Shown: piece by piece, positions 33,885-41,570 of the stretch
Layout: each line of letters starts with the position of its first letter
Numbering within the stretch: the stretch's first letter is position 1
From: JBBKWH01 sp037968855
Lineage (GTDB): Bacteria; Pseudomonadota; Gammaproteobacteria; Pseudomonadales; Moraxellaceae
Reading direction: 5' to 3'
Assembly: GCA_037968855.1 (NCBI GenBank)
Contig: JBBKWH010000084.1
Coordinates: 1-64,000 of the forward strand
Length of the DNA: 64,000 nt
Made by a program: the position numbers and the translations under genes
Notes under the pieces: generated by a model
Seen by the model: the letters and a program-made list of their open reading frames with translations, nothing else
Databases searched by the model: none
What the model was told of the DNA's origin: nothing

Positions 33885-34635
33885 TCATCTCATCACGTCC
33901 CTGATTGCTGCTCTATGCGCCATGAGCAGTCTGGCCGTTACTCATGCACAAACGGTCAGGCCAGCCAACACGACACAATCATCGACCCTACCGGCATTAC
34001 GCATGGCCGTGGTTAATGGATTTATGCCTGCATTTAGGCCCTTAATTGCTAACTTAGAGCGACGCAGTGGTCATCGCTTTGACATGATCAATGGCTCAAT
34101 GGAAGATATTTATACCCATCTGCATGATACCCAGCCGGTTGACGTGATCATTACCGCCAACCCCAACATGATGCAGCAAGCCGTCGCAAAAGGTTTGGTG
34201 CATGCCGATAGTGTGGCGATTGTCGGCCGTACCGTCCCTGTCCTGTGGTGTCCATCCCCTGATGTCATCTTTCGTGTGTCATTTATGGATACGTTGTCGC
34301 AACCCAGTATTCGCACACTCAGCAGCCCCGTCCCGCTCACCAATCCATTGGGACAATTGCTCAGTGGTATGACGCTTCCGCCTAATGTGCGCTTAATCCC
34401 TGCCCAACAAGGCATCGAAGCATGGAGAATGGTACGCCGAAAAAAAGCAGACTGTGCATTGACCGTCAAAGGTCTTGTTGGCCCATTTGACCGCTATCAA
34501 ATCATCTCTGATGCTCAGATTGATATCTTTGCGGCTGTACCTACTAACAGCCGCAATGCGCAAGCAGCACACCTGATTGTGCAGCAAATCAAATCGCCAC
34601 TCATGCAAGCGCGTTTACGCCAAAGCGGTTTTTAA
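33871..34635 (+). CDS. ModA-like periplasmic binding protein, second of a tandem pair
   Basis: Exported protein of 254 residues from a GTG start at 33871 (AAGGAT about ten bases upstream). Signal peptide ends near THAQ. It aligns end to end with the previous product: LRMAVVNGFMPAFRPL, VDVIITANPNMMQQAVAKGLVHADS, VPVLWCPSPDVIFRVSFMDTLSQPSI, and KADCALT. The two Cys positions LWCP and (A)DC are conserved between the copies. The start overlaps the upstream stop by 14 bases, so the two are co-translated. No transporter is adjacent. Ligand unknown. Confidence 0.75.
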   Translation: MGTVNHLITSLIAALCAMSSLAVTHAQTVRPANTTQSSTLPALRMAVVNGFMPAFRPLIANLERRSGHRFDMINGSMEDIYTHLHDTQPVDVIITANPNMMQQAVAKGLVHADSVAIVGRTVPVLWCPSPDVIFRVSFMDTLSQPSIRTLSSPVPLTNPLGQLLSGMTLPPNVRLIPAQQGIEAWRMVRRKKADCALTVKGLVGPFDRYQIISDAQIDIFAAVPTNSRNAQAAHLIVQQIKSPLMQARLRQSGF

Positions 34636-34696
34636 AAGCGCTGTAGCTGCGCTATCACTTCAGCGCAAATAACGTCCATCCCTCATAAAAACCGAC

Positions 34697-34730
34697 CATA
34701 AAAAAACCGCACGAATGCGGTTTTTTATGG
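34697..34730. terminator. Bidirectional terminator between the ModA-like pair and mlaB
   Basis: AAAAAACCGCA (34701-34711) and TGCGGTTTTTT (34716-34726) pair around CGAA, extended outward by CCATA/TATGG. It serves both convergent transcripts. Confidence 0.92.
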
Positions 34731-34739
34731 CCTAAATGG

Positions 34740-35039
34740 TTAGGCCACTGCGGAATCAATCAAGCCCTCTAGACTTGAGGCTCGCATAATCGCTGCCAGT
34801 TTTTCTGGCACATGCACCAAGCAAACCTGTGTCTTGGGTAGACCGCGAATCCATTGCACAACAACAGCCAAAGTCAGTGTATTGCTATGGGTTAATCCGG
34901 CCAAGTCAATCGTCATACGCGTTGATGATTGCTGAAGCAACAAACGTTGACCTTGCTGATAGATATTCGCTGCATTGGCAAATGTCAGCTCGCCGACCAA
35001 GGACAACACCTGATCTTTTAGGCTCACTTGGGCATTCAT
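34740..35039 (-). CDS. mlaB: MlaB-like STAS-domain protein
   Basis: Cytoplasmic STAS subunit of the Mla phospholipid transporter that stabilises the MlaFE ATPase complex. 99 residues from the ATG at 35039, three bases after the mlaC stop. The STAS core reads TIDLAGLTHSNTLTLAVVVQWI, with the conserved Asp and the N- or T-rich loop. The sequence is divergent, as usual for MlaB, and the assignment depends partly on position at the end of the operon. Confidence 0.85.
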   Translation of the reverse strand: MNAQVSLKDQVLSLVGELTFANAANIYQQGQRLLLQQSSTRMTIDLAGLTHSNTLTLAVVVQWIRGLPKTQVCLVHVPEKLAAIMRASSLEGLIDSAVA

Positions 35040-35042
35040 CAA

Positions 35043-35684
35043 TTACTGACCTGTCGCGCTAGAAGACGGAATAAATGACTTAATTGCCGCATCCAGATTG
35101 CCACGGTTTTGCTGCACCGTACTCGAAAACTGATTGCGGAAGGTCAAACCAATATCAATACCGTTTAACTGCAAGTTACGCACTTTCCACGTATCACCTT
35201 GCTGAATCAACTGATAAGTAATCGGGACGACCGTGCCGGTATCGGTTTTAAAATCCATTGCCACAACCGCTTTGCTACTGTCTTTGCCAGCTACAAACGG
35301 ACGAATCGAATAGCTTTCGTTGTTGTAAGCAGCCAAGCCTTTGGCATAGGTACGAATCAAACTTTGACGAAAAGTATTTTCGAATGATTGCTGCTGTGCT
35401 GGTGTGGCTTGACGATAATATCGCCCCATCACCCCACGGGCAAAACCTTCAAAATCGACATACGGTTCGATGTTTTCTTGCACAATCGTGGTCAAAACCG
35501 CTGGGTTCTTTTTGTAAGCAACCCGCTCTTTGACCAAGCGATCAACCAAAGTATCCGAAATTCGTTTGACAAATACCGGTGCTGACTCTACTGCGGCAAA
35601 CACCGCCTGAGCCGAAAACAAGGTCGATACAGCCACCAAGGACACGGCTGCAGTACGGGTGGTGCGCTGTAATAACGTAGTCAT
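35043..35684 (-). CDS. mlaC: MlaC periplasmic phospholipid-binding protein
   Basis: Periplasmic carrier that shuttles phospholipids between the outer membrane MlaA and inner-membrane MlaFEDB. 213 residues with a signal peptide ending near AVFAA. The family stretch YVDFEGFARGVMGRYYRQATPAQQQSFENTFR is clear, and KVRNLQLNGIDIGLTFRNQF ends the barrel. GAGG precedes the ATG. It sits in mlaFEDCB order. Confidence 0.95.
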   Translation of the reverse strand: MTTLLQRTTRTAAVSLVAVSTLFSAQAVFAAVESAPVFVKRISDTLVDRLVKERVAYKKNPAVLTTIVQENIEPYVDFEGFARGVMGRYYRQATPAQQQSFENTFRQSLIRTYAKGLAAYNNESYSIRPFVAGKDSSKAVVAMDFKTDTGTVVPITYQLIQQGDTWKVRNLQLNGIDIGLTFRNQFSSTVQQNRGNLDAAIKSFIPSSSATGQ

Positions 35685-35745
35685 GACATCAATATCCTCA
35701 ATGGGTTATGCGTTCCATTCATTTTCAACAAGATGGCTAATAGGC

Positions 35746-36276
35746 TTAAAAACCACCAAAATCATCAGCTGCTGCGGCTGGCACAGATGTCGTCGCTGCG
35801 GGTGCTGCCGTTGCTGGCACTTCCGTCGCCTTGTTGAACAGGAACTTGCCAATCAGATCTTCTAACACTAGCGCACTTTGTGTTAGTTCAATTTCGTCAC
35901 CGTCTTTTAAAAATGTGGAGTCTGCACCGGGTGTAATCCCGATGTACTGCTCACCCAAAAGACCCGACGTCAAGATACTGGCCGCCGCATCGGTACTGAT
36001 GTCTTTGACTTGGTTGCTCAGCTCTAATGTGACCAATGCGTCTTGACGCTTGGGGTCAAGCGTAATCGAGGTGACACGGCCAATCGTCACGCCACTCATG
36101 GTGACTTTGGCACGATCAGTCAGACCACCAATATTGTTAAAGTGCGCAGTGACATGATAGCCATCACCACTGATACTGCTGGTTAAACCACTGACACGCA
36201 TGGCTAAAAAAAACAACGCCACTGCCGCCACAATCACCAAAACGCCAACCGAAATTTCACTGGTCCGTGTTCTCAT
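35746..36276 (-). CDS. mlaD: MlaD, MCE-domain lipid transport protein
   Basis: Inner-membrane anchored hexameric MCE ring, 176 residues. The N-terminal helix (EISVGVLVIVAAVALFFLAM) is followed by the MCE domain (YHVTAHFNNIGGLTDRAKVTMSGVTIGRVTSI) and SGLLGEQYIGITPG. The C-terminal 40 residues are Ala/Pro/Thr-rich and unconserved. The start (ATG at 36276) overlaps the mlaE stop by one base as TGATG, with GGAGG upstream. Confidence 0.95.
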   Translation of the reverse strand: MRTRTSEISVGVLVIVAAVALFFLAMRVSGLTSSISGDGYHVTAHFNNIGGLTDRAKVTMSGVTIGRVTSITLDPKRQDALVTLELSNQVKDISTDAAASILTSGLLGEQYIGITPGADSTFLKDGDEIELTQSALVLEDLIGKFLFNKATEVPATAAPAATTSVPAAAADDFGGF

Positions 36277-37052
36277 CACAATCCTCCGAACATGACCGCA
36301 GTCAGGACAAAATCTAGCCCCAGCACACACAGGGACGAATATACGACAGTACGTGTTGTTGCGGTCGAGATGCCTTCCGATGTCGGCATACAGGCATAGC
36401 CTTGGTACACCGCGATCCAACTACACACCACGCCAAACACTACGCTTTTGATCACACCATTCACAATATCGTTGTAAAACTGCACATTGGCTTGCATATT
36501 GCCCCAGAAGGAACCGTCATACACACCCAGCCAATCCACACCAACAAACTTACCGCCCAAGATGCCAACCGCCGAAAAAATCAACGCCAATAGCGGCAAG
36601 CTGACAATACCGGCCCACAGGCGTGGCGCGACAATCCGTTTGAGCGGGTCAACGCCAATCATTTCCATACTGGCAAGCTGCTCGGTGGCTTTCATTAAGC
36701 CAATCTCAGCCGTTAATGCCGAACCTGCGCGCCCCGCAAATAACAATGCCGTGACCACAGGGCCAAGCTCACGTACCAAAGTTAAGGCAACCATGGTTCC
36801 GAGGGCTTGTTGACTGCCGTACTTGACCAAAATGGTATAGCCCTGCAAACCCAGCACCAGCCCAATAAATAGGCCTGACACCACAATAATCAGCAGTGAC
36901 AGCACACCAACGCGATACATCTGCTCAATAAACAGACCAAAGCCACGCAACGACGGGGCGGCTAATAAGGTCCGCCACAACATCTGCGTGGCCGCACCAA
37001 CACCCTGTACCCGTTCAATCACATCACGGCCAATTTGCTGAACCGGATTCAT
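36276..37052 (-). CDS. mlaE: MlaE, ABC permease of the Mla system
   Basis: Inner-membrane permease of 258 residues, PF02405 type. Hallmarks are FIEQMYRVGVLSLLIIVVSGLFIGLVLGLQGY, LVRELGPVVTALLFAGRAGSALTAEIG, and VGIDLGWGV-type spacing replaced here by FVGVDWLGVYDGSFWGNM. It overlaps mlaF by four bases (ATGA) and mlaD by one base. Confidence 0.96.
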   Translation of the reverse strand: MNPVQQIGRDVIERVQGVGAATQMLWRTLLAAPSLRGFGLFIEQMYRVGVLSLLIIVVSGLFIGLVLGLQGYTILVKYGSQQALGTMVALTLVRELGPVVTALLFAGRAGSALTAEIGLMKATEQLASMEMIGVDPLKRIVAPRLWAGIVSLPLLALIFSAVGILGGKFVGVDWLGVYDGSFWGNMQANVQFYNDIVNGVIKSVVFGVVCSWIAVYQGYACMPTSEGISTATTRTVVYSSLCVLGLDFVLTAVMFGGL

Positions 37053-37903
37053 GGCTGCTCTCCATTGGGCATGGTCAGATACGGCGTTTGGCTGTATTGA
37101 AATGCCACTGGCCCCTCAGCATGACCATTTAAGAACTGCTGAACAAAAGCTGAGTCAGATGCCAGTAGCTCGGCGGGTGTCCCCGCACCCATGACCTTGC
37201 CTTCAGCAATGACATAGACATAGTCGGCAATGGATAAGGTCTCTTTTACATCGTGCGAAACAATAATACTGGTCAAACCCAGTGACTCACGCAGGGTACG
37301 AATGAGCCGGACTAAAACCCCCATCACAATCGGATCTTGGCCAGCAAATGGCTCGTCATACATAATCAATTCGGGGTCCAGCGCAATCGCCCGTGCCAAT
37401 GCCGCACGACGATTCATACCACCAGATAACTCGGCAGGCATGAGTTGTTCGGTTCCGCGTAGACCAACTGCTTCGAGCTTGAGCGCCACCAACTCGGCAA
37501 TCAGATTTTCGGGCAAACGAGTATGCGCCCGTAGCGGAAACGCCACGTTTTCAAACACCGTCATATCGGTAAACAACGCACCGCTTTGAAACAACATGCC
37601 CATCCGAGAACGTGCATGAAACAGTTCAGCACGACCTAATTGATCGATGCGCTGACCGTCAAACCAGACTTCGCCCTGATCAGGCAGCAATTGCCCCCCG
37701 ATCAAGCGTAATAGCGTGGTTTTTCCGGTACCCGAAGGCCCCATGATGCCGGTAATACGACCTCGATGGATGTCTAGATCGATTCCATCAAAAATCGTTC
37801 GACTACCGCGATCAAAGCTCAAATTACGAACTTTGATCAACGCATCACTGGGGGATAATCCGCCGGTATCAGCCCCAGCGGTGGCAGACAAGTTTTCAGT
37901 CAT
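37049..37903 (-). CDS. mlaF: MlaF, ABC ATPase of the Mla system
   Basis: ATPase of the Mla phospholipid transporter, 284 residues from the ATG at 37903. Walker A is GPSGTGKTT, signature LSGGMNRRAALARAIA, Walker B ELIMYDEPFAGQDP and the switch His in IIVSHDVKET. It is the first gene of the operon, with order mlaF-E-D-C-B; mlaA is not in the window. The ribosome site is weak. Confidence 0.96.
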   Translation of the reverse strand: MTENLSATAGADTGGLSPSDALIKVRNLSFDRGSRTIFDGIDLDIHRGRITGIMGPSGTGKTTLLRLIGGQLLPDQGEVWFDGQRIDQLGRAELFHARSRMGMLFQSGALFTDMTVFENVAFPLRAHTRLPENLIAELVALKLEAVGLRGTEQLMPAELSGGMNRRAALARAIALDPELIMYDEPFAGQDPIVMGVLVRLIRTLRESLGLTSIIVSHDVKETLSIADYVYVIAEGKVMGAGTPAELLASDSAFVQQFLNGHAEGPVAFQYSQTPYLTMPNGEQP

Positions 37904-38041
37904 GCAAAGCGCAATCAGTAACAAATTATGAAAAATACTTTATCACGAACCATGCCCACGGCAGCGGGTGATTTTAGTAATGCTTTTGTCAGTTCTCTAA
38001 AAGATGTAATGCAATGATGGTTTGCGTTAAGCAAGTAACCC

Positions 38042-38191
38042 TTAATGCACCACCTCAAGTTCAACCGGAAACTGCTGCTGTTGTTGTTGCAAATGTATTG
38101 CAGGCATCAGGTCTGGCTCTTTTTCTTTGAGCAGGTGATAGCCCATAAACACCGCATTGGCGGCCACCAAGAACGCAAAAATATATGGCAT
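38042..38191 (-). CDS. Small single-pass membrane protein (49 residues), unknown
   Basis: A short open frame with a good ribosome site (GGAG, eight bases upstream of ATG). It has one hydrophobic helix (residues 3-19, YIFAFLVAANAVFMGYH), a charged KEKEPD patch and a glutamine run (Q6, LQQQQQQF). It lies between mlaF and the helicase, both on the same strand. No family recognised; length and helix suggest a small membrane-bound protein. A frame starting upstream exists but adds poorly supported residues. Confidence 0.6.
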   Translation of the reverse strand: MPYIFAFLVAANAVFMGYHLLKEKEPDLMPAIHLQQQQQQFPVELEVVH

Positions 38192-38308
38192 AACGGATGC
38201 TCCAGCGGTTTTTTGGTGTTGTACAAATCCATGCATGCGGTAGACATCAATAACTGATCCCCGCAGCGAGAGGTTCAGTTTAACGCTAAATCAGGTCATA
38301 CGCATACA

Positions 38309-38340
38309 AAAACGCCGAAACCCTAAGGCTTCGGCGTTTT
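38309..38340 (-). terminator. Terminator after the RhlE-like helicase gene
   Basis: AAAACGCCGAA (38309-38319) and TTCGGCGTTTT (38330-38340) form an 11-bp stem. Read on the minus strand a T run follows. Confidence 0.88.
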
Positions 38341-38366
38341 CGGGGTATTCATGCTAGATGAATAAC

Positions 38367-40292
38367 TTATGACTCTTCACGCTTGCGACGTGGTGCATCT
38401 GGACGGTCAGTACGGTTTTGACGCTCAAAACGGTCATCACGATTACCGGCTTGATAGTCACGACGTGGACGGTCTGGACGCGCGGCTGGTGCAGCGGCAT
38501 CACGGTCACGATACGCTGGACGTGCATCGCTACGGCCTTCGCTGCTGCGGTTGCCATAGTCGCCACGGTTACCATCACGGTCACCACGTGGGGCTGCTGA
38601 TGCGCCATCACGGCCATAGCTACGTGGTGCGCCGCCGTCACGGTCACGATACGCTGGACGTGCATCACTACGGCCTTCGCTGCTGCGGTTGCCATAGTCG
38701 CCACGGTTACCATCACGGTCGCCACGTGGGGCTGCTGATGCGCCATCACGGTTGTAGCTGCGCGGTGCGCCGCCGTCACGGTCACGATACGATGGACGTG
38801 CATCACCACCGCCATCACGGCCACGATAGCCACCTTCACGCGGTGCATCACTACGTGGTGAATCGCTACGCGCGCCTTCTGGGCGACCTTCGCTGCGATA
38901 ACCACGGCTCTCACCACCTTCGCTACGACCACGATAGCCGCCTTCGCTACGACCGCCTTCGCTACGACCTGCACCACCTTCACTGCGACCACGATAGCCG
39001 CCTTCACGCGGTGCATCACCACGATAGCCACCACCGCCGCCACCAGTACGACCGCGGCCAGCACCTGCACCGCCACCATAGCTACGACCACCACCACCGC
39101 CGCCTGCACGACGACCGCCTTCTGGTGCTGGTGTTGGCTCTAAGCCTTCAATCACACTGACTGGCAGACGAGTGTTCAGATATTCTTCGAGTGAGCGAAT
39201 TTTGCTGCGCTCGCGATGCGTCGCCAAGGTAATGGCTTGACCGCTACGACCGGCACGACCTGTACGACCGATCCGGTGTACATAGTCTTCGTTTTTCATT
39301 GGCAAGCCAAAGTTAATCACGTGGCTAATGGCAGGAACGTCCAGACCACGCGCCGCAACATCGGTTGCAACCAAAATACGCGCACGACCTTCACGCAAGG
39401 TGCGGATACGACGGTTACGAACCGCTTGTGGCATCGCACCGTGCAACGCAACCACTTGGTGACCCAAAGCTTCTAGCTCTTCTGCCAACATGTCGGTGTC
39501 TTGCTGCGTGCTAGCAAACACAACGGCTTGGTTGACACTTGCATCGCTTAGCCAATGGTTAAGCAATTTTTTCTTATGTTCAAAACCATCGGTCCAATGC
39601 AAAGTTTGCGCGATGTCAGAATTGGTGCTGTGCTCGCCTTGCAAAGCAATACGCTCGGCGTCTTTGGTCATTTTGCTGGCCAAACGCAAGATACGATCAG
39701 CAAATGTTGCCGAGAACATCAAGGTTTGTTCACGCTCACCAGCCAAATCGCTGATGGCTTCGAGGTCTTCAGAGAAGCCCAGATCCAACATGCGGTCAGC
39801 TTCATCCAAAATCAGAGTTTTGATTTGATCAAGGCTGATTTGACGACGATTTACCAAATCAAGCAGGCGACCTGGTGTGGCCACAACCACTTGTGCGCCT
39901 TTGAGCTGTGCAATTTGCTTACCAAAAGGCATGCCGCCCATGACGCTAGCAATCCGCACGCCACGAACATGGCGAACCAAGTTGATTGCATCTTGGCTGA
40001 CCTGTTGGGCCAACTCACGGGTTGGGCACAGCACCAAAACGGCTGGTGATGGAATCGATTTAAGACGAACAGACATTGGTGGTTGTTCGTTCACAGCTAA
40101 ATGGTTAATTGATGGCAGCAAAAACGCAACGGTTTTACCACTACCGGTTTGGCTTGATACCAAAAGGTCTTTGCCTTCAAGGGCTAGTGGAATCGCAGCG
40201 AGCTGTACAGCAGTAGGTGTAGAAAATTCTAAATCGATCAAACCCTGTTTTAGGGTATCAGCAATTGCAAAATCAGAAAAAGTCAGGCTCAT
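38367..40292 (-). CDS. DEAD-box RNA helicase, RhlE-like, with long RG-rich repeat tail
   Basis: ATP-dependent RNA helicase of 641 residues. The core contains the Q motif (FSTPTAVQ), motif I SQTGSGKT at 47-54, II DEAD at 163-166, III SAT and VI HRIGRTGRAGRSG. From about residue 390 the tail is Gly/Arg/Asp/Ser-rich and disordered (GGRRAGGGGGGR, SEGGYRGRSEGG units), typical of phase-separating or RNA-binding tails. It contains two 46-residue repeats encoded by 138-bp DNA repeats at 38521-38796. An upstream leader of about 260 nt may autoregulate it. The core is RhlE-like; RhlB or DeaD is less likely because of the short core. Confidence 0.93.
   Translation of the reverse strand: MSLTFSDFAIADTLKQGLIDLEFSTPTAVQLAAIPLALEGKDLLVSSQTGSGKTVAFLLPSINHLAVNEQPPMSVRLKSIPSPAVLVLCPTRELAQQVSQDAINLVRHVRGVRIASVMGGMPFGKQIAQLKGAQVVVATPGRLLDLVNRRQISLDQIKTLILDEADRMLDLGFSEDLEAISDLAGEREQTLMFSATFADRILRLASKMTKDAERIALQGEHSTNSDIAQTLHWTDGFEHKKKLLNHWLSDASVNQAVVFASTQQDTDMLAEELEALGHQVVALHGAMPQAVRNRRIRTLREGRARILVATDVAARGLDVPAISHVINFGLPMKNEDYVHRIGRTGRAGRSGQAITLATHRERSKIRSLEEYLNTRLPVSVIEGLEPTPAPEGGRRAGGGGGGRSYGGGAGAGRGRTGGGGGGYRGDAPREGGYRGRSEGGAGRSEGGRSEGGYRGRSEGGESRGYRSEGRPEGARSDSPRSDAPREGGYRGRDGGGDARPSYRDRDGGAPRSYNRDGASAAPRGDRDGNRGDYGNRSSEGRSDARPAYRDRDGGAPRSYGRDGASAAPRGDRDGNRGDYGNRSSEGRSDARPAYRDRDAAAPAARPDRPRRDYQAGNRDDRFERQNRTDRPDAPRRKREES
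38521..38796 (-). repeat. Two tandem 138-bp repeats inside the helicase tail
   Basis: Copies 38521-38658 and 38659-38796 differ at about eight positions by my count (roughly 94% identical). Each encodes a 46-residue unit containing SDARPxYRDRDGGAPRSY, GRDGASAAPRGDRDGNRG and DYGNRSSEGR. The period is a multiple of three and keeps the frame, so copy number can change without frameshift. Confidence 0.9.
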
Positions 40293-40359
40293 AAAGAGTA
40301 CCGCCCCAGTAGGACGCTCCGTAAAAATTCAATCAAATGGGAGCATCGACTTGGCGCGT

Positions 40360-40395
40360 TAAACCGATCTGCCGACTCCTGTCGGCGGGGGTTTA
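40360..40395 (-). promoter_or_regulatory. Structured leader hairpin upstream of the helicase gene
   Basis: TAAACC (40360-40365) pairs with GGTTTA (40390-40395), then GCCGAC (40371-40376) pairs with GTCGGC (40381-40386) with a TCCT loop. This two-part stem lies in a leader of about 260 nt that ends at the helicase start (40292). The rest of 40293-40558 shows no open frame that I trust. Confidence 0.55.
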
Positions 40396-40558
40396 CGAAT
40401 AGGCGATGCACATGTCACGCACGTATGCTTGCAGCCGCGGCCTGAGAGGGGGTGCCAGATGACTGGCGGCAGGCGCGATATGAGATGTCCTGTCTTGGAC
40501 GTAAACGCGCAGCGGGTGATGTCAAGTTCAGGCAATGAACTAAAAAGTGCGTGCGCAG

Positions 40559-40567
40559 ATTATAGCA
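40559..40567 (-). promoter_or_regulatory. Candidate extended -10 promoter of the helicase gene
   Basis: On the minus strand TGC directly precedes TATAAT, an extended -10. Transcription would start near 40552, about 260 nt before the start codon. No strong -35 is visible. Confidence 0.5.
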
Positions 40568-40695
40568 GCAGTTCACATCCAATACTATCTTTATTACATC
40601 ATGATGTCAGAATTGCTGAAAAATCAGGTCAATTTGGCGATAACAGTGATGTTTAGCACATCGCCAACACCGCAGGTACGCTGTCAAACATATGT

Positions 40696-41559
40696 TTAAT
40701 CGACGGCATGATAAAAATGGCCGGTATGCAAAAACCATAACACTTGGCGTTGTACATCGGGATCGTCTGGCAACTTCAGATGATTTTCAGGCACTTGAAT
40801 AAAGTCTTTCATGCCCGCGACTCGGGTACTGCTGACACTGACCAAACCATCATTAGGCTCGGCAAAGCGCCCATTAAACCATGGTGTCAGGCTGTAATAA
40901 CCAGCCACCACACCGGTTGGCACGGTCATTGGGCCAAATCGCTCGATTGGACCAGCACGCCCCGTACCCAACTCAGCTACCACTGGCCCCATCCATTTGG
41001 CAATTTCTCGCTCATAGCCAAAGCGTAATCCACCGTCATCAGACAATACACTGCCTTGATTGGGCGTACCGAGCATCACCACACGGCCAATGCCTAACCG
41101 CTGTTGTTCGGCCAGACTCTGTGTGGACAGGTATTGCCGAATCAATAAACCACCCAAGGAGTGACCCACCAAATCGACGGTGGTTGCGCCACGCGTATGG
41201 CAACGATTGACCGACTCGGCAACCACATTGGCGGCCTGTGCAATGGTCAACTCACGCGAGGGATACGCTGGCGTTTCAACCCAATGTCTATAACGAGTCA
41301 ACGTACGTGCCAAGGCGTTAAAGTTCCACGGACGACCGGCTAGTCCGTGCAACATCACCACACAAGAGGCTGTTGGCTCGGCAGCCACACCCTGAGCAAC
41401 AGTTGCTGACTCGGTCACATTAGGCGATGAAGCGACGAAAAATGCCGAAGGTATCGCGGCAGGTGTGGCGGTATCACGATCAACAGACGAGGCAAAAACA
41501 GCCTGCCCCATCGCCATGACCCACACGCTCAACACACCCACACGCCATGTCATCGACAT
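40696..41559 (-). CDS. Secreted lipase/alpha-beta hydrolase
   Basis: Exported alpha/beta-hydrolase of 287 residues with a signal peptide (QAVFASS) and a Ser/Thr-rich linker. The oxyanion region is VVMLHGLAGRPWNF, the nucleophile elbow is LVGHSLGGLL, the acid is in EPNDGLVSV, and the catalytic His in PENHLKLP. The pattern matches the family of triacylglycerol lipases and esterases. GAGG lies seven bases before the ATG. It lies 11 bases downstream of the DUF445 gene, so they are probably co-transcribed. Confidence 0.85.
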   Translation of the reverse strand: MSMTWRVGVLSVWVMAMGQAVFASSVDRDTATPAAIPSAFFVASSPNVTESATVAQGVAAEPTASCVVMLHGLAGRPWNFNALARTLTRYRHWVETPAYPSRELTIAQAANVVAESVNRCHTRGATTVDLVGHSLGGLLIRQYLSTQSLAEQQRLGIGRVVMLGTPNQGSVLSDDGGLRFGYEREIAKWMGPVVAELGTGRAGPIERFGPMTVPTGVVAGYYSLTPWFNGRFAEPNDGLVSVSSTRVAGMKDFIQVPENHLKLPDDPDVQRQVLWFLHTGHFYHAVD

Positions 41560-41570
41560 CGTTTACCTCA

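Noticed and set aside
38042..38236. A longer form of the small membrane protein starting at 38236
   Set aside because: The ATG at 38191 has a well-spaced GGAG, while the extra residues are not hydrophobic or conserved-looking.
38354..39160. Long open frames on both strands over the helicase tail (250-263 residues)
   Set aside because: They arise from the repetitive, stop-poor Gly/Arg-coding sequence; their products are simple-sequence (Val/Ala or His/Arg/Asp) and lack starts with ribosome sites.
40429..40656. A 75-codon plus-strand frame in the helicase leader
   Set aside because: No Shine-Dalgarno, product without recognisable pattern, and it lies over the leader and promoter of the helicase.
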